Of a stretch of DNA of 20,194 bases, positions 13,771 through 20,194 are shown in pieces. Within the stretch, counting starts at the first letter, position 1. Each line of letters begins with the position of its first letter. The notes beneath the pieces were generated by a model that worked only from the letters and a program-made list of their open reading frames with translations, searched no databases and was not told where the DNA came from. A program made the position numbers and the translations under genes. The stretch spans positions 1-20,194 of the forward strand of contig CBFGTJ010000038.1 of assembly GCA_965651815.1 (NCBI GenBank). The letters are read 5' to 3'. Origin of the DNA: CBFGTJ01 sp965651815. Its GTDB lineage: Bacteria > Actinomycetota > Acidimicrobiia > Acidimicrobiales > Microtrichaceae.

Positions 13771-15750
13771 ATGGCTGAGACGACCGCCGGGATCACGCCG
13801 GACCTGGAGCGCCGCGCGATCGACGTGATCCGCGGGCTGGCGATGGACGCCCCGCACGCCGCCAGGTCCGGCCACCAGGGCACGGCGATGGCCCTCGCCC
13901 CCCTGGCGCACGTGCTGTGGACCCGCATCATGCGCTACGACGCCGCCGCACCGGAGTGGCCCGACCGCGACCGCTTCATCCTGAGCTGCGGGCACGCCTC
14001 GATCCTGCAGTACGCGATGCTGCACCTCACGGGCTACGACGTCTCGCTCGATGACCTGCGGCAGTTCCGGCAGTGGGGCTCGGCGACGCCCGGCCACCCC
14101 GAGGCGGGGCACACCCCCGGGGTGGAGGTCACCACCGGACCGCTCGGCCAGGGCTTCGCGAACGGCGTCGGCATGGCCATCGCCGAGCAGTCGCTGCGGG
14201 CCCGGTTCGGCAGCGACGTGTGCGACCACCACATCTACGCCCTGGTCTCCGACGGCGACCTCTCCGAGGGGGTGAGCCACGAGGCGGCGTCGCTCGCCGG
14301 TCACCTCGGGCTCGGCCGCCTCGTGTACGTCTACGACGACAACCGCATCACGATCGACGGCACCACCGACCTGTCGCTCAGCGACGACGCCGCCCGCCGC
14401 TTCGAGGCCTACGGCTGGCACGTGATCCAGCTCGGCGAGGCCTCCGAGGACCTCGACGCGATGACCGAGGCCCTCGAGGAGGCCCGCGACGAGCGGGACC
14501 GGCCCTCGCTGGTGATCGTCCGCAGCCACATCGGCTACCCGTCGCCGGAGCACACCGACTCCCCCGCCGCGCACGGCCTCGCCTTCAGCGCGGAGGACAT
14601 CACCTCCGCGAAGGAGGTCATGGGCCTGCCGGACGAGCCGTTCCACGTGCCCGACGACGTGCTCGCCATGTACCGCGAGGCCGGCGCCCGCGGCAGGACC
14701 CAGCGCCTCGACTGGGAGCAGCGGGCCCGCGCTGCGCTCGCCGGCCGCGAGGCCGAGTGGGAGGCGACCCTCGGAGGGCGCGGCCTGCCCGGCTGGGAGG
14801 CGTCGCTGCCGACCTTCGAGGTGGGTGACGCGCCCGCGACGCGGGTCGCGTCCCAGCAGTGCCTCAACGCCCTGTTCGACCAGGTGCCCGGCGTCGTCGC
14901 CGGTGGCGCGGACCTGACCGGCAACACCGGCACGGCCCTGAAGGGGCACCCCGTGCTCTCGCGGGACGAGCCGGCCGGGCCGCAGGTGTACTTCGGGGTG
15001 CGGGAGCACGCGATGGGCGCGGCGCTGGTCGGTGCCGCCCTGCACGGCGGCGTGCTGCCCGTCGGCGGCACCTTCCTCGTCTTCTCGGACTACATGCGGC
15101 CGTCGGTGCGCCTCGCCGCGCTGTCGGGAGCCAAGGCCGTGTTCGTGTGGAGCCACGACTCGGTCGGCGTCGGCGAGGACGGTCCCACCCACCAGCCGGT
15201 CGAGCACGTGATGTCGCTGCGGCTCATCCCCGGGCTCACCGTGCTGCGCCCCGCCGACGGCAACGAGGTGGCCGCCGCGTGGCGCTGCATCGTCGACGGC
15301 GACGGCCCGGTGGCGCTCATCCTCAGCCGGCAGAACACACCGGTGCTCGAGGGGACCGCCGAGCTGGCCACCGAGGGGGTCGCGCGTGGCGGGTACGTGC
15401 TGCGCGACGTCGCGGACCCGGCCGCCACGATCGTCGCGACCGGCACCGAGGTCGCCGTCGCCGTGCAGGCCGCGGAGTCCCTCGGGGCCGGCGGCATCGC
15501 CGTGCGGGTCGTGTCGCTGCCGTCCTGGGAGCTCTTCGACGCCCAGCCCGAGGAGTACCGCCGGCAGGTCCTGCCGCCGGAGCTCCCGACCGTCTCGGTG
15601 GAGGCGGGGGTGACCACCGGCTGGCAGCGCTACGCGCAGGCGTCGGTCGGCATCGACCGCTTCGGTGCCTCCGCGCCCGGCTCGGTCGTGCTGCGCGAGC
15701 TCGGCATCACCTCCGAGGCCGTCGCCGAGAAGGTCCGCTCGCTGCTCTGA
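13771..15750 (+). CDS. tkt: Transketolase
   Basis: Thiamine diphosphate enzyme moving two-carbon ketol units between sugar phosphates in the pentose phosphate pathway (xylulose-5-P with ribose-5-P or erythrose-4-P). The 659 residues match the usual length. N-terminal landmarks are ARSGHQG at 31-37, DRDRFILSCGHAS at 65-77 and TTGPLGQG at 121-128. The cofactor motif runs from SDGD at 160-163 to DDN at 189-191. The Pyr-domain catalytic Glu is E412 in GVREHAMG. A C-terminal domain with ATIVATGTEV follows. SGHQG replaces the more common SGHPG after the substrate His. ATG 13771 is the start; upstream codons in frame belong to the FIST coding region. It is followed 42 bases later by transaldolase. 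Confidence 0.96.
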   Translation: MAETTAGITPDLERRAIDVIRGLAMDAPHAARSGHQGTAMALAPLAHVLWTRIMRYDAAAPEWPDRDRFILSCGHASILQYAMLHLTGYDVSLDDLRQFRQWGSATPGHPEAGHTPGVEVTTGPLGQGFANGVGMAIAEQSLRARFGSDVCDHHIYALVSDGDLSEGVSHEAASLAGHLGLGRLVYVYDDNRITIDGTTDLSLSDDAARRFEAYGWHVIQLGEASEDLDAMTEALEEARDERDRPSLVIVRSHIGYPSPEHTDSPAAHGLAFSAEDITSAKEVMGLPDEPFHVPDDVLAMYREAGARGRTQRLDWEQRARAALAGREAEWEATLGGRGLPGWEASLPTFEVGDAPATRVASQQCLNALFDQVPGVVAGGADLTGNTGTALKGHPVLSRDEPAGPQVYFGVREHAMGAALVGAALHGGVLPVGGTFLVFSDYMRPSVRLAALSGAKAVFVWSHDSVGVGEDGPTHQPVEHVMSLRLIPGLTVLRPADGNEVAAAWRCIVDGDGPVALILSRQNTPVLEGTAELATEGVARGGYVLRDVADPAATIVATGTEVAVAVQAAESLGAGGIAVRVVSLPSWELFDAQPEEYRRQVLPPELPTVSVEAGVTTGWQRYAQASVGIDRFGASAPGSVVLRELGITSEAVAEKVRSLL

Positions 15751-15779
15751 CCCGATCCGGTGGGGCGGGTCGGGACGGT

Positions 15780-15785
15780 TAGCAT
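15780..15785 (+). promoter_or_regulatory. Candidate -10 box (TAGCAT) for transaldolase
   Basis: TAGCAT ends 7 bases before the ATG at 15793 and fits TANNNT, again the leaderless arrangement. It sits in the 42-base gap after transketolase. No AGGAGG-like site precedes the ATG, which favours a separate leaderless start, though read-through from tkt is also likely. Confidence 0.45.
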
Positions 15786-15792
15786 CGACCCG

Positions 15793-16896
15793 ATGGGCAG
15801 GCTGCACGACCTCCACCGCGAGCAGGGGCAGAGCCCCTGGCTCGACAACCTCCGTCGCGAATGGCTCCGGTCGGGTGAGATCGCCCGGTGGGTCGAGCGG
15901 GGCGTGCGGGGCATCACCTCGAACCCGTCGATCTTCCAGAAGGCGATCGCGTCGGGCGACGGGTACACCGAGCAGCTCGCCGAGCTCGCGGCCGAGGGTC
16001 GTCCGGTGGAGGACATCTACTGGGAGCTCGTCGTCGCCGACATCGAGGACGCCCTCGAGGTGCTGCGCCCGCTGCACGAGTCGTCCGGGGGCTCGGACGG
16101 GTTCGTCTCGGTCGAGGTGAGCCCCGCGCTCGCCCGCGACACCGAGGGCACGATCGCCCAGGCGCGCGAGCTGTGGGACCGGATCGCCCGGCCCAACCTG
16201 CTGGTGAAGATCCCGGCCACCGTCGAGGGGCTGCCGGCCATCCGCCGTATGATCGCGGAGGGCCGCAGCATCAACGTGACGCTCATCTTCAGCCTCGAGC
16301 GCTACGCGCAGGTCATGGAGGCGTACCTCGCCGGGCTGGAGGACGCGGTGGAAGCCGGCGTGGAGGACCTGTCGTCGATCAGCTCCGTCGCCAGCTTCTT
16401 CATCTCCCGGGTCGACACCGAGGTCGACCGTCGCCTCGACCGCCTCGGCGGGCCCGAGGCGCGCGAGCTTCGCGGGAAGGCCGCGGTCGCGCAGGGCCAG
16501 CTCGCGTACGCCGCGTTCCGCGAGACGTTCCAGGGCCCCCGCTGGGAGGCGCTCGCCGCCCGCGGTGCCCGGCTGCAGCGGCCGCTGTGGGCGTCCACGT
16601 CGACCAAGGACCCCGCCTACCCCGACACGCTCTACGTCGACCAGCTCATCGGCCCCGACACGGTGAACACGCTGCCGGAGGGGACCCTCGAGGCCTTCGA
16701 GGACCACGGCATCGTGGCACGCACCGTCGACGCCGACCTGGACGGTGCCCGGGCCACGTGGGCGGCGCTGGGCGAGCTCGTCGACCTGCGCGACGTCGCC
16801 GCGGTGCTGGAGGCCGAGGGCGTGACCGCGTTCGAGAAGAGCTTCGACGAGCTGCTCGGGGTGCTGGCCTCGAGGGTCGAGGACCTCGCTCGCTGA
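15793..16896 (+). CDS. tal: Transaldolase
   Basis: Transfers a dihydroxyacetone unit from sedoheptulose-7-P to glyceraldehyde-3-P through a Schiff base; it partners with transketolase in the non-oxidative pentose phosphate pathway. The 367 residues match the long bacterial TalB-like (type 2) subfamily of actinobacteria. GITSNPSIFQKAI is seen at 40-52 and NLLVKIPAT at 135-143 with the Schiff-base lysine K139. NVTLIFSLERY follows at 161-171 and SSVASFFISRVD at 197-208. STSTKDPAYPDT at 268-279 and DTVNTLPEGTL at 289-299 complete the set. ATG 15793 matches the normal family N-terminus; a GTG at 15760 in frame would add 11 unlikely residues. The next gene is convergent, so zwf and opcA do not follow as they do in many actinobacteria. 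Confidence 0.95.
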   Translation: MGRLHDLHREQGQSPWLDNLRREWLRSGEIARWVERGVRGITSNPSIFQKAIASGDGYTEQLAELAAEGRPVEDIYWELVVADIEDALEVLRPLHESSGGSDGFVSVEVSPALARDTEGTIAQARELWDRIARPNLLVKIPATVEGLPAIRRMIAEGRSINVTLIFSLERYAQVMEAYLAGLEDAVEAGVEDLSSISSVASFFISRVDTEVDRRLDRLGGPEARELRGKAAVAQGQLAYAAFRETFQGPRWEALAARGARLQRPLWASTSTKDPAYPDTLYVDQLIGPDTVNTLPEGTLEAFEDHGIVARTVDADLDGARATWAALGELVDLRDVAAVLEAEGVTAFEKSFDELLGVLASRVEDLAR

Positions 16897-16905
16897 ACCG
16901 GCGGG

Positions 16906-16919
16906 CCCGGCCGGCCGGG
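16906..16919. terminator. GC-rich palindrome between convergent genes
   Basis: A perfect 14-base palindrome, CCCGGCCGGCCGGG, lies in the 26-base gap between the tal stop and the phosphoesterase stop. As RNA it can form a 5-bp stem with a 4-base loop from either direction. Its position suggests a shared bidirectional terminator, but there is no T-tract and short GC palindromes arise easily at this base composition. Confidence 0.4.
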
Positions 16920-16922
16920 TGC

Positions 16923-17702
16923 TCAGCGGGCGCCTGCGGTGCGCCGGTGCCGCCCGCGTCGGGCGGGGACCGGTGAGGGGAGCTCGAAGACGCGGTAGGG
17001 CGCCTTGATCACGGGGCGGGCCACGTTGCGGACCGGGACGCCCCCGGGGGTGCGCCCCCGCTCGCGGCCCAGGTGCGCGTGGCCGTGCACCACCAGGTCC
17101 GCACCGTGCTCGTCGACCGCCTCGGCGAGCCGGTAGTCCCCGAGGAACGCGTGGATGCCGGGCGGTTCCCCCTCCAGGGTCTCCGCCACCGGCGAGTAGT
17201 GCAGCAGGACGACCCGCAGCGCGTCCCTGGGCAGCTCCGCGAGCGCGGACCCCAGGCCGCGTGCGACCGCGGCGCCGTGCTCGACGAACGCCTTCATCTC
17301 GGGCTCGCCGAACGCCGTCGCGGACTCCCCCGGCATGCCGCCCCCGAACCCCTTGGCCCCGGCGACGCCGACGCGGCGCCCGCCCACCTCGAGCACCGCG
17401 GAGGACTGCTCCAGCACCGTGACGTCGACGGCGCGCAGCGTGTCGACGACGACCTGTGGGGCGTCCGCGTGGTGGTCGTGGTTGCCGAGCACCGCGACCA
17501 CCGGCACCTGCAGCTCGACGAGGCAGTTGGCGAGCCGCTCGACCTCCGGCCGCTCCCCGGTGCGGGTGAGGTCCCCGGCGAGCAGCAGCACGTCCGCGTG
17601 CTCGTCCACGCCCTCGAACGAGGGCGGGTCGTCGCCGGTGCCGACGTGGAGGTCGCCCACCGCCGCGATCCGGATGCAGTCGGCGGGGTGGGTGTCGCTC
17701 AT
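16923..17702 (-). CDS. Calcineurin-like metallophosphoesterase
   Basis: A 259-residue dinuclear-metal phosphoesterase with the five family motifs in order: GDLHV (D17, H19), AGDLT (D44), GNHDHH at 73-78, LLHYSP near 170, and VVHGHAHLG near 209-217. No signal peptide is seen, so it is probably cytoplasmic. The substrate cannot be told; the family includes phosphodiesterases, nucleotidases and diphosphatases. The C-terminus is basic (PARRGRHRR). Its ATG at 17702 shares ATGA with the stop of the BON-domain gene. This puts it third in a coupled set behind a nucleotidyltransferase-fold protein and may mean it removes the product of that enzyme (speculation). Confidence 0.92.
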   Translation of the reverse strand: MSDTHPADCIRIAAVGDLHVGTGDDPPSFEGVDEHADVLLLAGDLTRTGERPEVERLANCLVELQVPVVAVLGNHDHHADAPQVVVDTLRAVDVTVLEQSSAVLEVGGRRVGVAGAKGFGGGMPGESATAFGEPEMKAFVEHGAAVARGLGSALAELPRDALRVVLLHYSPVAETLEGEPPGIHAFLGDYRLAEAVDEHGADLVVHGHAHLGRERGRTPGGVPVRNVARPVIKAPYRVFELPSPVPARRGRHRRTAGAR

Positions 17703-17950
17703 GGCAGCCGCTCGATCCTCACGTCCGGGACGCCCCCGGGGCTGACCTCCATGTCGTCGACGACCCTGCGGCCCTCGGCCAGGTCGCGCACGACCGCCAG
17801 GATGTCGGTGCGCTGGGCCTCGGAGTCGATCGGGCCCCGGAGCCGGACCTCCTCCTCGTCGGCCTGCACCGCGAGGCCCAGGTGGTGCGGGCCCCTCGCC
17901 GCGAGCGCGGCGCGGATGTGCTCCACCAGGTACTCCGACCGCCTATGCAC
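17699..17950 (-). CDS. Small BON-domain protein
   Basis: An 83-residue protein consisting of one BON-like domain: a first helix (YLVEHIRAALAARG), a strand (LGLAVQADEEEVRLRGPI), a second helix (EAQRTDILAVVRDLAEG) and a final strand (RRVVDDMEVS). BON domains bind phospholipid or other hydrophobic ligands in several envelope proteins, usually as secreted or membrane forms; here no signal peptide is present. The GTG start at 17950 overlaps the last 8 bases of the nucleotidyltransferase gene, and the stop overlaps the phosphoesterase start, so all three are translationally linked. The open frame reaches 17998 upstream, but only as overlap with the preceding gene. Confidence 0.8.
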   Translation of the reverse strand: MHRRSEYLVEHIRAALAARGPHHLGLAVQADEEEVRLRGPIDSEAQRTDILAVVRDLAEGRRVVDDMEVSPGGVPDVRIERLP

Positions 17951-18644
17951 GGAGGCCGCCCACCTCGTGCCGGGCGCCGCCCGACGCGTCGCCGGCATCG
18001 GCCGCGGGAGGGTGCACGACGTCGAAGATCCGGTCGATCGCCCACGCGGGCACCGCGAGGTCGGTCGACTCGGCGTAGAGCAGGAGGCTGAGCAGCCGCC
18101 GCGGCCCGAAGCGGCGCGCCCGCTCCACGAGGTAGGTCCAGTCGAGGTCGCAGCGGGCGATGACGCCGAGCGCGTCGTACCAGTGGTGCGGTGACGCCTC
18201 GTTGGTCGCGACCGCCTTGATGACGATGAGGTCCTCCGGCGAGACGGTGAGCAGCGTCGCGCCCTTGAACGCGCGGGCCTGGGCCCTCTCGAGCATCTCC
18301 TCGTCGAGGTAGATGTCGCCGGTGGAGCGGAAGATCACGTCCACGAGCACGCCATGCCGCCACGCCTTGTAGAGCCACGTCGGGTCGGTCCGCTCCACGC
18401 GGAAGTCGTGGGACGCGAGCAGGTCGAGCAGCCCGTCGGCGTCCTCGGGGTGCACGAGCAGGTCGATGTCGTCGGTCGGCCGCGGCCGGGCCAGCGAGGC
18501 CGAGCCGACCCCGCCCATCACGAGCGCGCGCACCGTGGTGCCCCGCAGCACGGCACCGAGGTCGTGCAGCGCGGCGAGGAAGGCGGCGCTGCCGGGCTCC
18601 TCGCCCTCGTCGTAGTGCGCGGGGTTGCGCCCCCTTGGGTCCAC
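17943..18644 (-). CDS. Nucleotidyltransferase-fold protein (AbiEii/NTP_transf_5-like)
   Basis: A 233-residue protein with a polymerase-beta-type nucleotidyltransferase core. Features seen are ALVMGGVGSASL at 40-51, TDDIDLLV at 57-64 with the metal-binding pair D59 and D61, and VDVIF at 101-105 with the probable third Asp, D102. SPEDLIVIKAVA (135-146), with HHWYDALGVI (153-162), is the helix that follows in AbiEii, MNT and related proteins. It could act as a toxin-type or antibiotic-type nucleotidyltransferase, or as a house enzyme; no HEPN partner or abortive-infection antitoxin gene is adjacent, so a toxin-antitoxin call is not supported. GTG 18644 has AGGAG seven bases upstream. It is divergent from the HxlR gene, with its start 52 bases from the palindromic operator. 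Confidence 0.85.
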   Translation of the reverse strand: MDPRGRNPAHYDEGEEPGSAAFLAALHDLGAVLRGTTVRALVMGGVGSASLARPRPTDDIDLLVHPEDADGLLDLLASHDFRVERTDPTWLYKAWRHGVLVDVIFRSTGDIYLDEEMLERAQARAFKGATLLTVSPEDLIVIKAVATNEASPHHWYDALGVIARCDLDWTYLVERARRFGPRRLLSLLLYAESTDLAVPAWAIDRIFDVVHPPAADAGDASGGARHEVGGLRA

Positions 18645-18695
18645 GACGTGCTCCTACCCGGCGGCGCCGGTCGTCGACCCTCGCCGGGACGGGTC

Positions 18696-18734
18696 GGTTC
18701 ATGACGTGAACCGAGTTGGTTCGAAATCTGAACC
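18696..18734. promoter_or_regulatory. Double palindromic operator, two copies of GGTTC-N7-GAACC
   Basis: Two 17-bp palindromes, 18696-18712 and 18718-18734, each read GGTTC, seven bases, GAACC. They are separated by GAGTT, so they repeat every 22 bp, about two helical turns, on the same DNA face. The second copy covers the -35 hexamer and part of the spacer of the promoter in front of the HxlR gene. This is the expected form of an operator for a dimeric winged-helix repressor controlling its own gene. It may also affect the divergent nucleotidyltransferase gene. Confidence 0.75.
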
Positions 18735-18744
18735 CGGCTACCGT
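18716..18744 (+). promoter_or_regulatory. Promoter of the HxlR regulator gene
   Basis: A -35 of TTGGTT (18716-18721) and a -10 of TACCGT (18739-18744) are separated by exactly 17 bases, the clearest sigma70-type promoter in the window. The -10 ends 8 bases before GTG 18753, so the mRNA is probably leaderless. The downstream palindrome at 18718-18734 lies between and over these boxes, so bound protein would block RNA polymerase. Confidence 0.7.
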
Positions 18745-18752
18745 GCGTGCCC

Positions 18753-19325
18753 GTGGACGCTGTGGCGGCGGAGCTGCCGGACGGGGGGACGGGCGAGGAA
18801 CGCCCGAGCGGGTCGTCGATCTCCGCGGCGCTGGACATCGTCGGGGACCGCTGGACGATCCTCATCCTGCGCGACGCCTTCCGCGGCATCCGCCGCTTCG
18901 ACGAGCTCCGCCGCGACCTCGACATCCCGAGGGCGGTGCTGTCCGACCGGCTCCGCCGGCTCGTCGACCACGGCGTCCTCGTCAAGCGCCGCTACCAGGA
19001 CCGTCCCGTCCGCCACGAGTACCGGCTGACGCGCATGGGCCTGGAGCTCTCCCCCATCCTCGTGGCGCTGATGCAGTGGGGGGACCGCTGGCTCGCGGAG
19101 GGGGCCGCGCCCGTGCGGCTGGTCCACGAGCCCTGCGGCAGCGAGATCCGCCTCGCCCTCCACTGCTGGACCTGCGGCGAGGACTTCCCGCCGACCGAGA
19201 TCACCAGCCGCCCCGGCCCCGGCGTCGCGGCGGACACGTCCCAGGACCGCGCTCCGCGGTCGACCGATCGAGGGAGAACACCTCGTGCACGACCACTCCC
19301 ACCTGCTCGAGACGCCGCGGGATGA
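18753..19325 (+). CDS. HxlR-family winged helix-turn-helix transcriptional regulator with C-terminal Cys cluster
   Basis: A 190-residue DNA-binding regulator. The HxlR domain runs from about residue 22 to 115: ALDIVGDRWTILILRD, then FRGIRRFDELRRDL, recognition-helix region AVLSDRLRRLVDHGVL, and the wing YQDRPVRHEYRLT. After it comes an extra segment with HEPC and HCWTC (three Cys plus two His), possibly a metal or redox site, then a Pro/Arg-rich tail. The tail is encoded in DNA that overlaps the next gene by 41 bases. GTG 18753 is preferred because it lies 8 bases after the -10 box; GTG 18747 would be only 2 bases from it. The double palindrome over the promoter suggests autorepression. The ligand is unknown. 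Confidence 0.9.
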   Translation: MDAVAAELPDGGTGEERPSGSSISAALDIVGDRWTILILRDAFRGIRRFDELRRDLDIPRAVLSDRLRRLVDHGVLVKRRYQDRPVRHEYRLTRMGLELSPILVALMQWGDRWLAEGAAPVRLVHEPCGSEIRLALHCWTCGEDFPPTEITSRPGPGVAADTSQDRAPRSTDRGRTPRARPLPPARDAAG

Positions 19326-20194
19326 GCTGCTCGCCGCGGCCCGCCGGGTGCGCGACGACGCCTTCGGCACCCGGGTCACCTACTCCCCCAAGGTCTTCAT
19401 CCCACTGACGATGCTGTGCCGCGACCGGTGCGGCTACTGCACGTTCGCGCAGCCGCCGGCCCGGCTCGAGGCGCCGTACCTGTCCCCCGACGAGGTGCTC
19501 GCCATCGCGCGGGCCGGGGCCCGGGCCGGCTGCCACGAGGCGCTGTTCACCCTCGGCGAGCGGCCGGAGGACCGCTACGAGGTCGCGGCCGAGTGGCTGG
19601 CCGAGCACGGATACGCCTCGACCGTCGACTACCTCGCGGCGATGTGCCGCCTCGTGCTCGAGGAGACCGGCCTCCTGCCGCACGCGAACGCCGGGGCCCT
19701 CGACCGCGCCGACCTCGCGACGCTGCGGGCGGTCAGCGCCTCGCAGGGGATGATGGTCGAGTCCCTCGACCCGACGCTGGAGTGCCACCGCGGCGCACCG
19801 GACAAGGCCCCGGAACGGCGGCTCGCGACCCTCGAGGCCGCCGGTGAGCTCGCCATCCCGTTCACCACCGGGATCCTCGTGGGCATCGGGGAGACCCGCG
19901 AGTCGCGGCTGGAGGCGCTCGAGGCGATCGCCGCCTCGCACCGCCGCCACGGGCACGTGCAGGAGGTGATCGTGCAGAACTTCCTGCCGAAGCCCGGCAC
20001 GGCGATGCGCGCCGCGCCGCCCTGCCCTCCCGGGGAGCTGCTGGAGACGATCGCGATCGCGCGGCTCGTCCTGCCGCCGGAGGTGCACCTGCAGGCACCG
20101 CCGAACCTGTCCGAGGACTTCGGCGTCCTGCTCGAGGCCGGCATCGACGACTGGGGCGGCGTCTCCCCCGTCACCGCCGACCACGTGAACCCCG
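19285..20194 (+). CDS. cofG: 7,8-didemethyl-8-hydroxy-5-deazariboflavin synthase, CofG part (or N-terminal half of FbiC); 3' end outside window
   Basis: Radical SAM enzyme of F0 synthesis, the chromophore precursor of the deazaflavin cofactor F420; CofG acts with CofH on tyrosine and a ribityl-uracil intermediate. The 303 codons seen include PLTMLCRDRCGYCTF at 40-54 with the C-x3-C-x2-C cluster site (C45, C49, C52). Further CofG features are EALFTLGERPEDR, PHANAG, ESLDPTLE, GILVGIGETRESR, QNFLPKPGTAM and the end motif DWGGVSPVTADHVNP. In many actinobacteria CofG and CofH are fused as FbiC; the window ends too soon to tell. GTG 19285 is chosen because AGGGAG lies eight bases upstream at 19271-19276. 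It overlaps the regulator's 3' end by 41 bases. Confidence 0.93.
   Translation, partial: MHDHSHLLETPRDELLAAARRVRDDAFGTRVTYSPKVFIPLTMLCRDRCGYCTFAQPPARLEAPYLSPDEVLAIARAGARAGCHEALFTLGERPEDRYEVAAEWLAEHGYASTVDYLAAMCRLVLEETGLLPHANAGALDRADLATLRAVSASQGMMVESLDPTLECHRGAPDKAPERRLATLEAAGELAIPFTTGILVGIGETRESRLEALEAIAASHRRHGHVQEVIVQNFLPKPGTAMRAAPPCPPGELLETIAIARLVLPPEVHLQAPPNLSEDFGVLLEAGIDDWGGVSPVTADHVNP

Noticed and set aside
12143..13828. A 561-codon plus-strand frame across the small conserved gene and the FIST gene
   Set aside because: The other plus-strand frame gives intact FIST domains with a good composition. This frame is Arg/Pro/Gly-rich and has no motifs.
13576..16707. A 1043-codon open frame on the minus strand
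   Set aside because: It lies antisense to transketolase and transaldolase, shows no recognisable domain and has the biased composition of a GC-rich shadow frame.
17943..18644. Toxin-antitoxin or abortive infection system (AbiE, MNT/HEPN)
   Set aside because: The nucleotidyltransferase fold is present, but no AbiEi-like antitoxin or HEPN partner gene adjoins it. The neighbours are a BON-domain protein and a phosphoesterase.
1..20194. tRNA/rRNA genes, CRISPR arrays, insertion sequences, riboswitches
   Set aside because: I saw no cloverleaf-like arms with a CCA end, no regularly spaced repeats, no transposase motifs and no terminal inverted repeats. Gaps between genes are too short for most riboswitches.

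Overview
The window is high-GC DNA (about 70% or more G+C by eye), densely packed with genes and free of visible mobile elements, RNA genes or CRISPR. The gene content points to the phylum Actinomycetota. It has the proteasomal ARC/Mpa ATPase of the Pup system, a MarP-type membrane serine protease, a bacterial TrmI, a small actinobacterial holin-like membrane protein, and the start of an F420 biosynthesis gene (CofG/FbiC). A TtuA-type tRNA thiolase and a split ADP-forming acyl-CoA synthetase suggest a deep-branching class such as Acidimicrobiia or Nitriliruptoria rather than Mycobacterium or Streptomyces. That placement is inference.

Layout. (1) 1-1441, minus strand: the first 480 codons of the proteasomal ATPase, cut by the window edge, with a ferredoxin gene (1638-1883) diverging from it. 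(2) 10833 to 1906, minus strand: eleven genes, mostly joined by 4-base stop/start overlaps. The first seven are acyl-CoA synthetase beta and alpha, PBP4-type DacB, a LON-domain protein, a holin-like protein, a one-helix membrane protein and an Arg-rich protein. A strong inverted repeat at 5104-5149 separates these from a small ubiquitin-like ThiS/TtuB protein, TtuA, TrmI and MarP. (3) 10877-16896, plus strand: GH84 glycosidase, a small conserved unknown, a FIST sensor protein, transketolase and transaldolase. (4) 18644 to 16923, minus strand: nucleotidyltransferase-fold protein, BON-domain protein and metallophosphoesterase, the last two translationally coupled to their upstream neighbour. (5) 18753 onward, plus strand: an HxlR-type regulator with a visible double-palindrome operator, running into a partial CofG/FbiC gene.

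How the genes may work together. TtuB-like and TtuA (2-thiolation of tRNA position 54) sit beside TrmI (m1A58), so one cluster holds two T-loop modification enzymes. Transketolase and transaldolase form the non-oxidative pentose phosphate pair. The proteasomal ATPase, MarP and LON-domain protein give the left part a protein-quality and envelope-stress flavour. The HxlR operator overlaps its own promoter, which fits autorepression; control of the overlapping F420 gene and of the divergent nucleotidyltransferase cassette is plausible but unproven.

The most notable observations are: a ubiquitin-like protein whose Gly-Gly is followed by a 14-residue tail; two 17-bp palindromes with 22-bp periodicity over the HxlR promoter; an unexplained nucleotidyltransferase-BON-phosphoesterase cassette; an unexplained membrane/Arg-rich cassette; and a recurrent TANNNT box 7-8 bases before start codons that suggests leaderless transcripts.
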